Origin: Pedobacter sp. AK013
GTDB lineage: Bacteria; Bacteroidota; Bacteroidia; Sphingobacteriales; Sphingobacteriaceae
Reading direction: 5' to 3'
Length of the DNA stretch: 64,000 nt
Assembly (NCBI RefSeq): GCF_014205835.1
Contig: NZ_JACHCQ010000018.1
Span: 1-64,000, forward strand
In this document: positions 33,906 to 44,200 of the stretch, piece after piece
Position numbering within the stretch: the stretch's first letter is position 1
Layout: every line of letters starts with the position of its first letter
The notes under the pieces: model-generated
What the model saw: the letters and a program-made list of their open reading frames with translations, nothing else
What the model was told of the DNA's origin: nothing
Database searches by the model: none
Translations under genes and position numbers: made by a program

Positions 33906-35591
33906 ATGTTAACTAACATAAAATATAAATTTAAGCTGATTTTGTTCTGGGCAATATGCTTAACAACAGCTTTAATTTCTTGCAAAAAGGAAAAGGGCCT
34001 GGGCGAAGATCCTTATGCTGGAGGTAAGAAACCATTAGATCTCACTTTCGTTTCCAAAACAATCGAACCGGATGTAGTAAATGCCGGAGATGTTTTAACA
34101 GTAAGGGTAAAAGGCCTGAGTAAATACATTAACGATTTTAAAGTATATGTAAATGAAATAGAAGCGGAAGTGGTTACTGCATCTACCAACGATAGTACCT
34201 TAACTTTCAAAGTTCCGTTAACAGCCAGTACGGGCAGTATGTGGATTACTTCACAGGGGCAAAGCTTTTTCGGACCGATTGTTAAAGTTGGTGGTAAAGT
34301 GAGTGTTGACGCCAGCTGGAAAGTGATTAACGGCGCAACAAATAACAGTAACAATGGCTTTAGCCTTAGTACCATATACGATATTGAGGCTTTACCTGGT
34401 GGCAACTATTTTCTGGGGGGTGCCTTTAACGACTTTGAATTAAATGGAACTGAAAAACTGCCTATTGGTGGTATCGCGCAGATTTTAGGCAATGGCGCTT
34501 ATTCTACGAGCGGCGTTAATTTTGGAAAAGGAGCAGGTGGTGCCGATAAATCGATCTATTCTATTACCCGCATCCCAACCGGATCACAAGCGGGTAAATA
34601 CATCATTGGTGGTAGTTTTACCAGCTTTAACTCTACACGCATCAACCGCCAGACTTTGAATAATGTGGCCCGCTTAAATAGCAATGGAACATTAGATAGT
34701 CTGATCCTCAGGAATGTAATTAATCCTAAACCTCAGGAAACCTATAAAAATGGCGATACCGTTTCAGCCTTTAATGCGGGTGTTGACGGGTTTGTTAGAA
34801 AAACCTTTGTATTTAATGAGCAGGTTTACCTTGTGGGTAACTTTAATAACTACAAGCGTATGTATTTACCAAACTCCAGTTATGACGAAAAAGTGTACGA
34901 TTATACACGGATGCGCCAGGTGGTAAGGGTAAATATGGATGGTACGATGGATTCTACTTTCCATTATAACAAATCGACCCGTCAAAGTGCAATAGGCGCT
35001 AACGGCGTAATTTTAGATGCCATGATGCAGAATGATGGAAAGCTGATCTTGGTGGGTACATTTAGTACTTTTAATGGCATACAGGCCAACAGAATTGTAA
35101 GATTAAACCTTGATGGCAGTGTAGATAACAGCTTTAATGCAGGTTCTGGTGCCAATAGCGACATTATCTCAATCAGGTATAACGCTAACACGAATAAAAT
35201 CGTAATAGGAGGTACTTTTACCAGTTTTAATGGTAAACCGGCTTCTGGTATTAACCTGTTAAATGCTGATGGCTCTAATGTAACAACCTTTACCGGTCAG
35301 CCCATTACCGGGGGTATTACCAATTTTGTGGGTCAGCTTAACAATGGGAAAATTATTGTAAGCGGTTCCTTTAATAAATATGGCGACTACCTGCGCCAGG
35401 GTTTTATGGTGTTAGAAGCCAATGGCCAGCTAGCTGTAGGATATAACAATACCGGTGGTTTTCAGGGCGCAATTTACGATATGGTAGAAACTTCAACCGC
35501 CACGGGTTCGCAGGTAATTTTTGTGGGCGATATCCTTCGTTTTAATGGTGTCTTACCACACAATATCATGCGCCTAAATTTTGCTAATTGA
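33906..35591 (+). CDS. IPT/DUF5008 plus delta-60-repeat (propeller) lipoprotein
   Basis: From ATG 33906 the protein has 561 residues (a TTG three codons upstream is also possible). Lipobox cysteine is about C26 (TALISCKKEK). After it comes an IPT/TIG-like immunoglobulin fold (about 45-125; EPDVVNAGDVLTVRVKGL), matching DUF5008, then a series of delta-60-type repeats such as GGSFTSFN, VRLNLDGSVDNSFNAGSG and GGTFTSFNGKP, expected to form a beta-propeller. Similar proteins are surface glycan-binding proteins in SusC/D operons. It lies downstream of the second FAS1 gene in the operon. No catalytic residues are seen; a binding role is inferred. Confidence 0.75.
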   Translation: MLTNIKYKFKLILFWAICLTTALISCKKEKGLGEDPYAGGKKPLDLTFVSKTIEPDVVNAGDVLTVRVKGLSKYINDFKVYVNEIEAEVVTASTNDSTLTFKVPLTASTGSMWITSQGQSFFGPIVKVGGKVSVDASWKVINGATNNSNNGFSLSTIYDIEALPGGNYFLGGAFNDFELNGTEKLPIGGIAQILGNGAYSTSGVNFGKGAGGADKSIYSITRIPTGSQAGKYIIGGSFTSFNSTRINRQTLNNVARLNSNGTLDSLILRNVINPKPQETYKNGDTVSAFNAGVDGFVRKTFVFNEQVYLVGNFNNYKRMYLPNSSYDEKVYDYTRMRQVVRVNMDGTMDSTFHYNKSTRQSAIGANGVILDAMMQNDGKLILVGTFSTFNGIQANRIVRLNLDGSVDNSFNAGSGANSDIISIRYNANTNKIVIGGTFTSFNGKPASGINLLNADGSNVTTFTGQPITGGITNFVGQLNNGKIIVSGSFNKYGDYLRQGFMVLEANGQLAVGYNNTGGFQGAIYDMVETSTATGSQVIFVGDILRFNGVLPHNIMRLNFAN

Positions 35592-35617
35592 TCAATATAG
35601 TTTCAAATATAAAAGAG

Positions 35618-37351
35618 ATGAAAAAAGGATTTACATTAACAGCAACCTTTAAATACTTTGGCCTTTGCCTGGTATTTGGACTATTCCTTATGGCCACAGG
35701 GTGTAATAAGGATTTTGAAAATACATTGCCACAAAATTTCAGAAACGATACGTTAGGTTTAGGGGCCGGTAAAAAGGTACTTTATATTGTTTTGGATGGT
35801 GTAACTGGTGCCGCGATAAAAGCGCTAGCACCTACTAACCTGGCTCAGATTAATGCCAAAGCCACCTATACTTACGAAGGCTTGGCTGATAACAAATATA
35901 ACGTAATTACCAATGCATCGGCCTGGACAACCATGTTAACCGGTTACGACTATACCAAACACAATGTAACCAGCGAAGATTTTTCTGGTTTAAATCTGCA
36001 AACCACGCCTACAATTTTCACGAGGATTAAAAGTTCGCTCAATAATGCAAGAACGGTTTCAATTGCCTCGACTACGGTTTTTAATGATAAACTGGCAGGT
36101 GATGCAACAATAAAACAAAATGTAACAGATGATGCTGCCGTAAAAACCGGCGTGGTTACCGAGTTAACCAGTAACAATCCATCAATGGTAGTGGCACAGT
36201 TTCACAGTGCTGAAACTGCCGGAGCAGCTAATGGCTATACCGCCGCTACACCTGCTTATGCGGCCGCTATAAAAAACATAGATGGTTACATAGGGGAAAT
36301 ATTAACAGCGCTAAAAGCCAGAAAGGGATATGCCGGAGAGAACTGGTTGGTGGTAATTGCTTCAAATAAAGGTGGCGGTCCATCTGGTGGTACACCGGGG
36401 TCAAATATTTTTAATGATGTTTCGCGAAATGCTTATATCGCTTTTTATAATCCCCGCTTTTCGTCGGTATTGATTTCACAGCCAGATCCCAACAGCTATC
36501 CATTTGTAGGTACGGGCCCTCGTTTTATCGCAACAACCAATTCTAATGTTACCGCTATTCAGAACAATACCGCGATTGGTAATTTTGGTACCACAGGTGA
36601 TTTTACCTTTATGTTCAAATTTAGGGATGATTATGGGCAGGCAAATTATTACCCTATGTTTTTGGCCAAAAGAAATGCTTTTAACTCGGTTTCGTCAACA
36701 GGATGGGGCTTTCTGTTCGGTGCAAACTCCGCGCAGTTAGATTGGGGCGGTACTCCACGCCCTGGTTTTGGTATTGATATCCGTGATGGACGCTGGCACA
36801 CTGTAGCCTTTACCATTGGTGTATTAAACGGTGTAAGAACACTCACTTTATATGTTGATGGGCTAACCAGGTACTCAGGATCTATAAACGGAAGAAATAT
36901 AGATAACAACACTCCACTCCGGTTAGGTGGTGATATAGGAACTGATGGCAATACACAAAGCAATCTCTTAATCAGAGATGTAGCCTTATTTAACGTAGCC
37001 ATGTCTGCAACCGATGTTGCTGCTATTATGAGAACGCAAATTAAATCGAGTACGCCGTTTTATAACAATTTGCTTGGTTTTTGGCCAGGAAATGAAACAA
37101 GTGGCACCGCAATGTTAGATCAATCAGGCAAAGGAAATAATTTTACTTATAGCAGTAATGTAACATTTACTGGTTTTGAAGAGATTTCGCCGAACATCTC
37201 GCCCGATATTTCTCCTGCGGCTTACCTTTCTGTACCTAACGGAGTTGATATTCCACTACTCATTTACAATTGGTTAAATATTGCTGTTTCTCCTCAATGG
37301 GGCTTAACAGGCAGGTTGTATATCCCAACTGTATCATTACCGACTAATTAA
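35618..37351 (+). CDS. Alkaline-phosphatase-superfamily-like lipoprotein with LamG domain (degenerate)
   Basis: From ATG 35618 the protein has 577 residues; the frame runs upstream to a TTG but this ATG precedes the signal sequence, lipobox cysteine C29 (LMATGCNKDF). Residues about 48-260 resemble alkaline phosphatase/phosphodiesterase folds: LYIVLDGVTG, ASAWTTMLTG and DGYIGEILTALKARKGYAGE. The normal metal histidine motif near ASNKGGG reads Lys where its paralogue (39339-41042) has SNHGG, and the nucleophile position is Asn. It is thus probably not a phosphatase. Residues about 315-480 form a LamG/concanavalin-like domain (WHTVAFTIGVLNG, LTLYVDGLTRYSG), then a DUF4983-like C-terminus. Likely a glycan- or protein-binding surface protein. 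Confidence 0.7.
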   Translation: MKKGFTLTATFKYFGLCLVFGLFLMATGCNKDFENTLPQNFRNDTLGLGAGKKVLYIVLDGVTGAAIKALAPTNLAQINAKATYTYEGLADNKYNVITNASAWTTMLTGYDYTKHNVTSEDFSGLNLQTTPTIFTRIKSSLNNARTVSIASTTVFNDKLAGDATIKQNVTDDAAVKTGVVTELTSNNPSMVVAQFHSAETAGAANGYTAATPAYAAAIKNIDGYIGEILTALKARKGYAGENWLVVIASNKGGGPSGGTPGSNIFNDVSRNAYIAFYNPRFSSVLISQPDPNSYPFVGTGPRFIATTNSNVTAIQNNTAIGNFGTTGDFTFMFKFRDDYGQANYYPMFLAKRNAFNSVSSTGWGFLFGANSAQLDWGGTPRPGFGIDIRDGRWHTVAFTIGVLNGVRTLTLYVDGLTRYSGSINGRNIDNNTPLRLGGDIGTDGNTQSNLLIRDVALFNVAMSATDVAAIMRTQIKSSTPFYNNLLGFWPGNETSGTAMLDQSGKGNNFTYSSNVTFTGFEEISPNISPDISPAAYLSVPNGVDIPLLIYNWLNIAVSPQWGLTGRLYIPTVSLPTN

Positions 37352-37368
37352 CTTTAAATATTGATAAA

Positions 37369-39327
37369 ATGAAATTTAATCAATTAACTAAAATATTTGG
37401 CCTGTCTCTTTTAGTAGCATTCACTGCTTGTAAAAAGTATGGCTATGAGGTTCCGGATGGATATCCAGACAATTCGCAGAATGTAGCTGAAGGAACCATT
37501 GATACCAACATGAAACTGATCGATAAATCGATGTATGCCAAGGCAAGGGTATTTCCCGGTTTGGTAGATCAATCAGAGCCAAGGGTAAAAGATGCACAGT
37601 TTACATTGGATCTGAATTTTACCGATCAGACTGCGCAAAATTTAAGGATTTCTGTTGCTCCATCACCACAATATAGTACCGGTTATTATGCTGCTCCGGG
37701 TGAGTTGATCAAACTTGTGGTTCCGGCAGGGGTTGATGGTTTAACCGTACAGATTGGTGCACATACCGATAACCTGGCCGGTAAATTTCCACTGCTGCGC
37801 GATCCGGTAATCTATAACAGAAAAAAACTGGTTTCCGGGGTAAACTATATCCGTAATCTCTACGGTGGTCATATTTACATTTTGGCTACTTTCGCTTATG
37901 CCAACCCGGTTACTTTTACCATTACAGGCGCTGTGGTATCGCCCGATTTTATTTTGGGACAAACCAGCGATGTCGATTGGGTAGCTAAAGTTAAAGCTTC
38001 ACAAGTGCCATGGTTAGAGTTAAGGGCTAAAAGTGTTATTTTCACCATTCCCAGGGATAAGGTAATCGCTACTTTTAATTCAAGCGAGCCTTTTACCAAT
38101 CCTACAGCGGTATTTACTAGGTGGAACGATGTTTTCGATCTCGACTATAACGCATGGATGGGTTTATCAGATAATGCGGCCGATATTAGAGACCGTAGCC
38201 CGCAAAGCCAATGGCGGGGAATACTTGATATTCAGCTGAGTTTAGGCTATGGCCACTCGGGTTTTCCTTTCGTAGGTTTAAACGATTCTTACTGGTTTGC
38301 CAGTTTTACCAGCTTAAATTCAATCACTACCAGTTCGGGCCAGTGGGGTACCTATCATGAGTTTGGACACAACTGTCAACAGCCAAATGTATGGAGCTGG
38401 AGTACTTTGGGCGAAACCACCAACAACCTGTTCAGTTTTAAAGTGGCCAATAGGATTGGGGCCAACTACAATATTCTACATCCTGCAGTATCCAGTGGTT
38501 TCCCTAAAGCGATTGCCTATGCTAGTGGAACAGGAACCAAAAATTTTGATACAGATGCAGCTATGAATACGGTAGATGAGGCGCCATTTATGAAAATGAC
38601 CCCTTTTGTACAAATTTTCGAAAAATATGGCTACGGTGCAATGACCTATTTATATACAGAGGCCCGTCATGCCGACCGTTTAAATACTAACGATGTTACC
38701 AAACATAATTTTGTATACGAAAAGCTATCAGATTACACCAAAACCGACTTATCACCATTTTTCGGTGCATGGGGAATTTTAATCAGTGACGCAGTAGTAG
38801 CAAAAGTAAATGCCAAATATCCGCTGTTAAAAACAGCTTTATGGACCTATAATCCGCTAAACAAAACAGGTGGTACGGGTACAATTACTTACAATACCAC
38901 TGTGGTATCGGTAAGTTCGGTTCAATCTGGTGATGGTACAACTGCTGCCCTGGTTGATGGTGTTGTTTCTGCAGCATCTTACTGGCATTCAAACTATGGA
39001 ACAGCAACCTCTACAAACACATTGGGCTATCCCATCAATATTGTTTTAGGTACTGGATCACCGGTTCCTATAGCAGTTAAAGGTGTAACTTTTGCCCAAA
39101 GGCAAAATAATAGCGGTGGTTACGTAAAAGATGTAGAAATATTTACCAGTACCGATAATGTGAATTATGTGAGTGTGGGCACCACAACTTTACCACAAAA
39201 TACTTCAGTTTATAATTTTAACTTCCCTGGAGGTAACGTGAGTGCCAAGTTTGTAAAAGTGGTGATTAAAAGCGGTGTAAGTTCCGTTTATGCCAACTTA
39301 TCAGAGTGTAACCTTATTAAACCTTAA
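37369..39327 (+). CDS. M60-like (enhancin-type) metallopeptidase lipoprotein with C-terminal F5/8-like domain
   Basis: A 652-residue lipoprotein (lipobox cysteine C21, VAFTACKKYG). The zinc site HExxH is H330-E331...H334 in GTYHEFGHNCQQPNVW, with the third ligand probably E349 (STLGETTNN), the gluzincin spacing of M60 peptidases. An N-terminal beta-domain about 60-200 precedes it, and residues about 515-650 look like a discoidin/F5/8 carbohydrate-binding fold (ALVDGVVSAASYWHSNYG). M60 enzymes of host- or environment-associated bacteria cut O-glycosylated proteins such as mucins and need the glycan for recognition. It lies between two phosphatase-like/LamG genes in the SusC/D operon. Confidence 0.85.
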   Translation: MKFNQLTKIFGLSLLVAFTACKKYGYEVPDGYPDNSQNVAEGTIDTNMKLIDKSMYAKARVFPGLVDQSEPRVKDAQFTLDLNFTDQTAQNLRISVAPSPQYSTGYYAAPGELIKLVVPAGVDGLTVQIGAHTDNLAGKFPLLRDPVIYNRKKLVSGVNYIRNLYGGHIYILATFAYANPVTFTITGAVVSPDFILGQTSDVDWVAKVKASQVPWLELRAKSVIFTIPRDKVIATFNSSEPFTNPTAVFTRWNDVFDLDYNAWMGLSDNAADIRDRSPQSQWRGILDIQLSLGYGHSGFPFVGLNDSYWFASFTSLNSITTSSGQWGTYHEFGHNCQQPNVWSWSTLGETTNNLFSFKVANRIGANYNILHPAVSSGFPKAIAYASGTGTKNFDTDAAMNTVDEAPFMKMTPFVQIFEKYGYGAMTYLYTEARHADRLNTNDVTKHNFVYEKLSDYTKTDLSPFFGAWGILISDAVVAKVNAKYPLLKTALWTYNPLNKTGGTGTITYNTTVVSVSSVQSGDGTTAALVDGVVSAASYWHSNYGTATSTNTLGYPINIVLGTGSPVPIAVKGVTFAQRQNNSGGYVKDVEIFTSTDNVNYVSVGTTTLPQNTSVYNFNFPGGNVSAKFVKVVIKSGVSSVYANLSECNLIKP

Positions 39328-39338
39328 CTCTCACTATT

Positions 39339-41042
39339 ATGAAAACAAACCATAAAATATACAACATACTGCTTTGTGTTTGCGCAATAGGCCTATTAAC
39401 ATATTCCGGATGTAAAAAATATGCTAATCCACCGGCAATTTACGAAGACCTAAAGCCACTCTCTGCCGGGCAGCGTAAAATTTTGGTCATCAGCATCGAC
39501 GGACTAACAGGTTCAGAACTGCAGACTGTTGCACCAACCAACATTACAACCCTGCAAAAGAACGCTAAATATTCTTATAATACATTAAAAACAGCATCTG
39601 ATGCAGCAGGGTGGGTATCGATGTTAACCGGTACAAGTTTCGTGAAACACCAGATCAGTACTGATAACTTTGAGCGTGCAGCGGGTTCAGGTGTTGATGA
39701 ACATGCCCCTATTGTATCTTATCGTAATGTATTTGATTATATAACGCAGTATAAATCGGTAAAAACGGCTTTCGTTACCCCGTGGGCTAATTTGCGGAAT
39801 TATATGAAAAATGCAGATTTTGCACCTGTTGTAGCCACTGATATAGCCGTTAAAGACAGTACGGTGAGCATTCTAAATAGCCAAACCGGTTTGGGTACCA
39901 TATTTGTAAACTTCAGAGAAGTTGAAGCCGCTGGCGCTAATGGAGGTTATGTAGCTACTAATGATAACTATAAAAATGCCATAGTAAAAGCCGATGAATA
40001 TGTGGGTAATATTTTAACCGCTTTAAAAGCAAGAAAAAATTATGCAAACGAAGATTGGCTGGTAATATTAACCAGTAATCATGGTGGTAGCAGTGCAAAC
40101 CCAACAAATGGTTTTACCTTGGTTTACAATCCTGCTTTTAAACCATTTGAGTTAAAAAAATCAGGTTTTAATCCTGTGCTTTTTAGCACCAATACTTCAA
40201 GGGCGGTTACACCAAACGATAATGGCCTCTATGATGTGGGCGATACCAAAAGCATTACCGTTCAAATGGAAACCAAATTCAACAGTACTAATGTATATTA
40301 CCCAACATTTTTTGGTAAGAGTACAAATTTAAATGGGAGCACCATTACTGGCTGGCAATGGGGACATTATGGCGATCAATTTTCAGTTACTGTTGGAGGG
40401 TCAGCAAATGGTGGTAGTGGAAAATTACAGGTAAATACAACAACAGCACCCGGAACTGATTGGCATACTTTAACCATGAGTATCAATACTACAGTGAATG
40501 CGCAAGGTGCAGCCAGTGCCAGAACGCTTAAATTGTATGTAGATGGTAATTTGGAAGCAACGAGTGATATCTTAAGTAGAAAAAGCTTAACAACAACCGA
40601 AGTGTTAAGGGTAGGGCATAGAACGGGCGACTCTGATACGCCGACACCGTTTTATGGAGCTAACCTTGCATTTTTTAATGTGGCTTTAAGCGACGCCGTT
40701 ATTAAGGCAAATGTTGGTCTTAAAGACATTACCAAGCACCCTAATTATAATAATTTAGTAGGCTTTTGGCCAATGGATGAGGGAACAGAAGGTACGTTTT
40801 TCAATAAGGCTCCTGTTGGTTACAACATGTCGCTTTCTGGTGTTTATAACTGGGCTAATTTGGGTAATGCTTATCCTCCAGGAACAACACCAGAGCCGAT
40901 AACATCATCATTGTCTATCCCATCAACAGTAAGTGATGTATCTGCTTTAACTTTGTATTGGATGAAGATTAATATCCTGCCTGATTTCGGTTTCGATGGT
41001 AAACCTTACCTTAAAAACTTTGAATTAGAATTTTTAAAATAG
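39339..41042 (+). CDS. Alkaline-phosphatase-superfamily-like lipoprotein with LamG domain (second copy)
   Basis: A 567-residue paralogue of the protein at 35618-37351. Lipobox cysteine C25 (TYSGCKKYAN). The phosphatase-like region has ILVISIDGLTGSELQTVAPT, GWVSMLTG and VILTSNHGGSSANPTNG. It keeps the His that the first copy lost, but the usual nucleophile Thr/Ser position is Asp and the usual metal Asp of the DHG motif is Asn, so activity is doubtful. The LamG-like domain (about 290-450) includes WHTLTMSINT and LKLYVDGNLEATSD, and ends with a DUF4983-like tail. Last gene of the long operon, followed by a terminator 20 bases on. Confidence 0.72.
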   Translation: MKTNHKIYNILLCVCAIGLLTYSGCKKYANPPAIYEDLKPLSAGQRKILVISIDGLTGSELQTVAPTNITTLQKNAKYSYNTLKTASDAAGWVSMLTGTSFVKHQISTDNFERAAGSGVDEHAPIVSYRNVFDYITQYKSVKTAFVTPWANLRNYMKNADFAPVVATDIAVKDSTVSILNSQTGLGTIFVNFREVEAAGANGGYVATNDNYKNAIVKADEYVGNILTALKARKNYANEDWLVILTSNHGGSSANPTNGFTLVYNPAFKPFELKKSGFNPVLFSTNTSRAVTPNDNGLYDVGDTKSITVQMETKFNSTNVYYPTFFGKSTNLNGSTITGWQWGHYGDQFSVTVGGSANGGSGKLQVNTTTAPGTDWHTLTMSINTTVNAQGAASARTLKLYVDGNLEATSDILSRKSLTTTEVLRVGHRTGDSDTPTPFYGANLAFFNVALSDAVIKANVGLKDITKHPNYNNLVGFWPMDEGTEGTFFNKAPVGYNMSLSGVYNWANLGNAYPPGTTPEPITSSLSIPSTVSDVSALTLYWMKINILPDFGFDGKPYLKNFELEFLK

Positions 41043-41061
41043 TAGTTAGTTTAGTTAGTGG

Positions 41062-41096
41062 AACCCTTGCCGCCGGAGGTGGCAAAGGGTTTTTTC
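41062..41096 (+). terminator. Intrinsic terminator of the SusC/D operon
   Basis: AACCCTTGCCGCC pairs with GGTGGCAAAGGGTT (one bulge, one G-T pair) and is followed by a run of T residues at 41090-41095. It begins 20 bases after the stop of the last gene in the eleven-gene operon and separates it from the GH2 unit. Confidence 0.85.
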
Positions 41097-41198
41097 CGTT
41101 TTGGCTATTTGTATTTAGAATTTTTGCAAAGGAAATTTGATGGCTCTTAAGCCTATTTTAATCTGATCATTTAACTTCTCGGTAACATATTTAAAACT

Positions 41199-41208
41199 CA
41201 AACGTTTG
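41199..41208. promoter_or_regulatory. CAAACGTTTG operator, LacI-family type (site 3)
   Basis: Perfect palindrome in the context ACTCAAACGTTTGCGCTAAA, sharing CAAACGTTTGCGCT with the site at 21364. It lies 73 bases before the GH2 gene, a normal operator distance, and links this unit to the SusC/D operon as one regulon. Confidence 0.65.
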
Positions 41209-41281
41209 CGCTAAAACATTTTTACTATTATCACCCAATCATCAGTAATTTGGAGCAACAAACCAAAATCATACACACAGA

Positions 41282-44200
41282 ATGAAGCGAAAATTAACCA
41301 TTTTATTTACATCATTATTTATTGTCGGGCAAATCAGCGCGCAAGATCTGCCCTCCGAACTGCAAACCCCCGAAGTGGTTTCGGTAAACCGTTTGCCTAT
41401 GCGGGCATCAGCTTTTGCTTTCGAAAACCAAGATTTAGCAACGAAAAGGGCTAAAGAAAAATCAGAATATTTTTTATCATTAAATGGTAACTGGAAGTTT
41501 AACTGGGTAAAAGATCCACGTAAAAGACCAACAGATTTTTATAAAGTAGATTTCGACGATAAAACATGGGATAATTTTAAAGTGCCCGCCAACTGGGAAG
41601 TAAATGGTTACGGATTACCAATTTATGTAAACCAACCTTACGAATTTGCCGGTAGGCAGTTAACCGGAGCACGGATGAATCCGCCTTTCGATATTCCGGC
41701 AGATAACAATCCGGTAGGTTCTTACCGCAAAAAAATCAATATTCCGGCCAATTGGGGCGATAAACAAGTGTTTATCAGCTTAGGAGCAGTTAAATCGGCT
41801 TTTTACATTTGGGTAAATGGTAAAAAAGTGGGGTACAGCGAAGATAGTAAGCTGGCTGCCGAATTTGATATTACCAAATATGTAAAACCGGGCGAAAATA
41901 CAATTGCCCTACAGGTATACCGTTGGAGCGATGGCAGTTATTTAGAGTGCCAGGATATGTGGCGCATTTCGGGTATAGAACGCGAAGTATATCTTTATGC
42001 TACGCCAAAACTTGATATCCGCGATTTTAAAGTGGTGGGTACACTTGATGCGAGTTATACCAAAGGACTTTTAAATGTGGATTTAGCCGTTCAGAATTAT
42101 AAAATAGATCAACGTACCAACCACAGCCGTCCCGATAGTTTTTATGTAGCGCTTGATCTGGTTGATGCTAAAGGCAATAATGTTTGGAAAGAAGCAACCA
42201 AACTGCAAAAAGTACTGGGCAATTATAAAACCGATCTGGCTTTTAAGGCGCAGATTAGTAATGTAAAAAACTGGTCGGCAGAAATTCCTTATTTATATAC
42301 GCTTTACATCACTTTAAAAGATAAAAACAATAAAATAATCGAGGTAATTCCACAACGTGTGGGTTTCCGTTCGGTAGAAATTAAGGGCAGCGATTTGTTG
42401 GTTAACGGTAAACGCGTGTTTTTAAAGGGTGTAAACAGGCACGAACACAATGCTACACAGGGCCATACTTTAACCCATGCCGATATGGAAAAAGATATGG
42501 AAATGATGAAAAAACTAAATGTAAATGCAGTGCGTCATTCTCATTATCCGCCCGATCCCTATTGGATGGAACTTTGCGATGAATACGGTTTATATGTAAT
42601 TGATGAAGCCAATATCGAATCGCATGGCCGTTATTATAGTTTGGAAACTACTTTCGCCAACGATAAACAATGGCGTATTCCTCATCTTGAGCGCATTACA
42701 CGTATGTATGAGCGTGATAAAAATCATGCTTCGGTAATCACCTGGTCGTTAGGTAACGAAGCCGGCAACGGGGTTAACTTTTATGAAGCTTACGAATGGT
42801 TAAAAGCCAAAGATTTCCGTCCGGTACAGTATGAAAGGGCAGAAAATGATTTCAATACGGATATGATTGTGCCGCAATACCCTTCACCAAATTATTTGCC
42901 ACGTTATTCGAAACAGGAAAAAGAAACCCGTCCGTTTATCATGAGCGAGTATGCGCACATTATGGGTAATAGCTTGGGTAATTTTAAAGAATATTGGGAT
43001 GCCATTGAGAGCAATCCTAAACTGCAGGGCGGTTTTGTGTGGGAATGGATTAATCAGGCAATTGATACTGTTAAAAACGGTAAACGCATTATGGCTTATG
43101 GTGGCGATTTTCCGTTAAGCGGTCCTGTTGACGAAAACTTTAGCGACAACGACTTTTGTGTTAAAGGTGTAGTAACGGCATACCGGGGAATGACACCAAT
43201 GGCGGTTGAGCTTAAAAAAGTACATCAGTATATTAAAACTACTTTTAATGGTACCAACCAGATTAATGTAAACAATAGCTATTTCTTTAAAGATATTAGT
43301 AATGTACAGTTAAACTGGGAGTTGGTTGAGGATGGTCAGGTTGTACAAACGGGAGTGGTAAACGACCTGAACGTAGGGCCGCGCCAAAACCAAACGCTAA
43401 ACATTCCGTTTAATACGAAATATACTGCAGGTAAAGAATATTTCTTAAACGTTCGCTACCGTTTGAAAAATGCGGAGCCATTTTTAGAAAAGGGTTACGA
43501 AATTGCTTACGAGCAGATTGCGCTGGCTGGTGCGCCTAAGGCTAATATTTATACCGCTGGCAAAAAAGTTTTAAAAGTTGAACAAACTGCAGATAAAGCT
43601 GTGGTTAAAGGAAGCGATTTTACAATTACTTTCGATTTAACTAAAGGAAGATTAATAAGCTACGTTTCTAAAGGACAAGAATTATTAACATCAGGTCCAC
43701 AGCCCGGTTTTTACCGTGCACCGACCGACAACGATATCGGCGCAGGCTTAAATACAAAACTACGCATGTGGCGAAATGTATATCAGGATAATGATGCAGC
43801 TAATATCAAATCTACTGTAAATTCAACCGCTGATAGCTTTACGCTCACGGTTAAATCATCGTTATTAAAAAGTGATGCAGAAACTACTCAGCAATTTACT
43901 GTGCTGGCCGATGGTACCGTTAAGGTTGATAATCAATTTAAGGCAATAACTGGTAATTATAAAAGCCTGATGCGCATCGGTAACGATTTGCAGTTAAAAA
44001 ATGATTACAGCAATATCCAATGGTATGGACGTGGTCCGGGCGAAAACTATGTAGACAGGAAAACAGCTTCATTAATTGGTACGTATAAATCAACGGTTGC
44101 AGATCAGTATTTCCCTTATGCGCGCCCACAAGAAAGTGGTAATAAAACTGATGTGCGTTGGGTAGCTTTCAGCAATAAAGCTGGCAGGGGGGTACGTTTC

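Noticed and set aside
34013-34405. 130-codon minus-strand frame opposite the IPT/propeller lipoprotein gene
   Set aside because: Antisense shadow in a beta-rich repetitive gene; no start context and no known motif.
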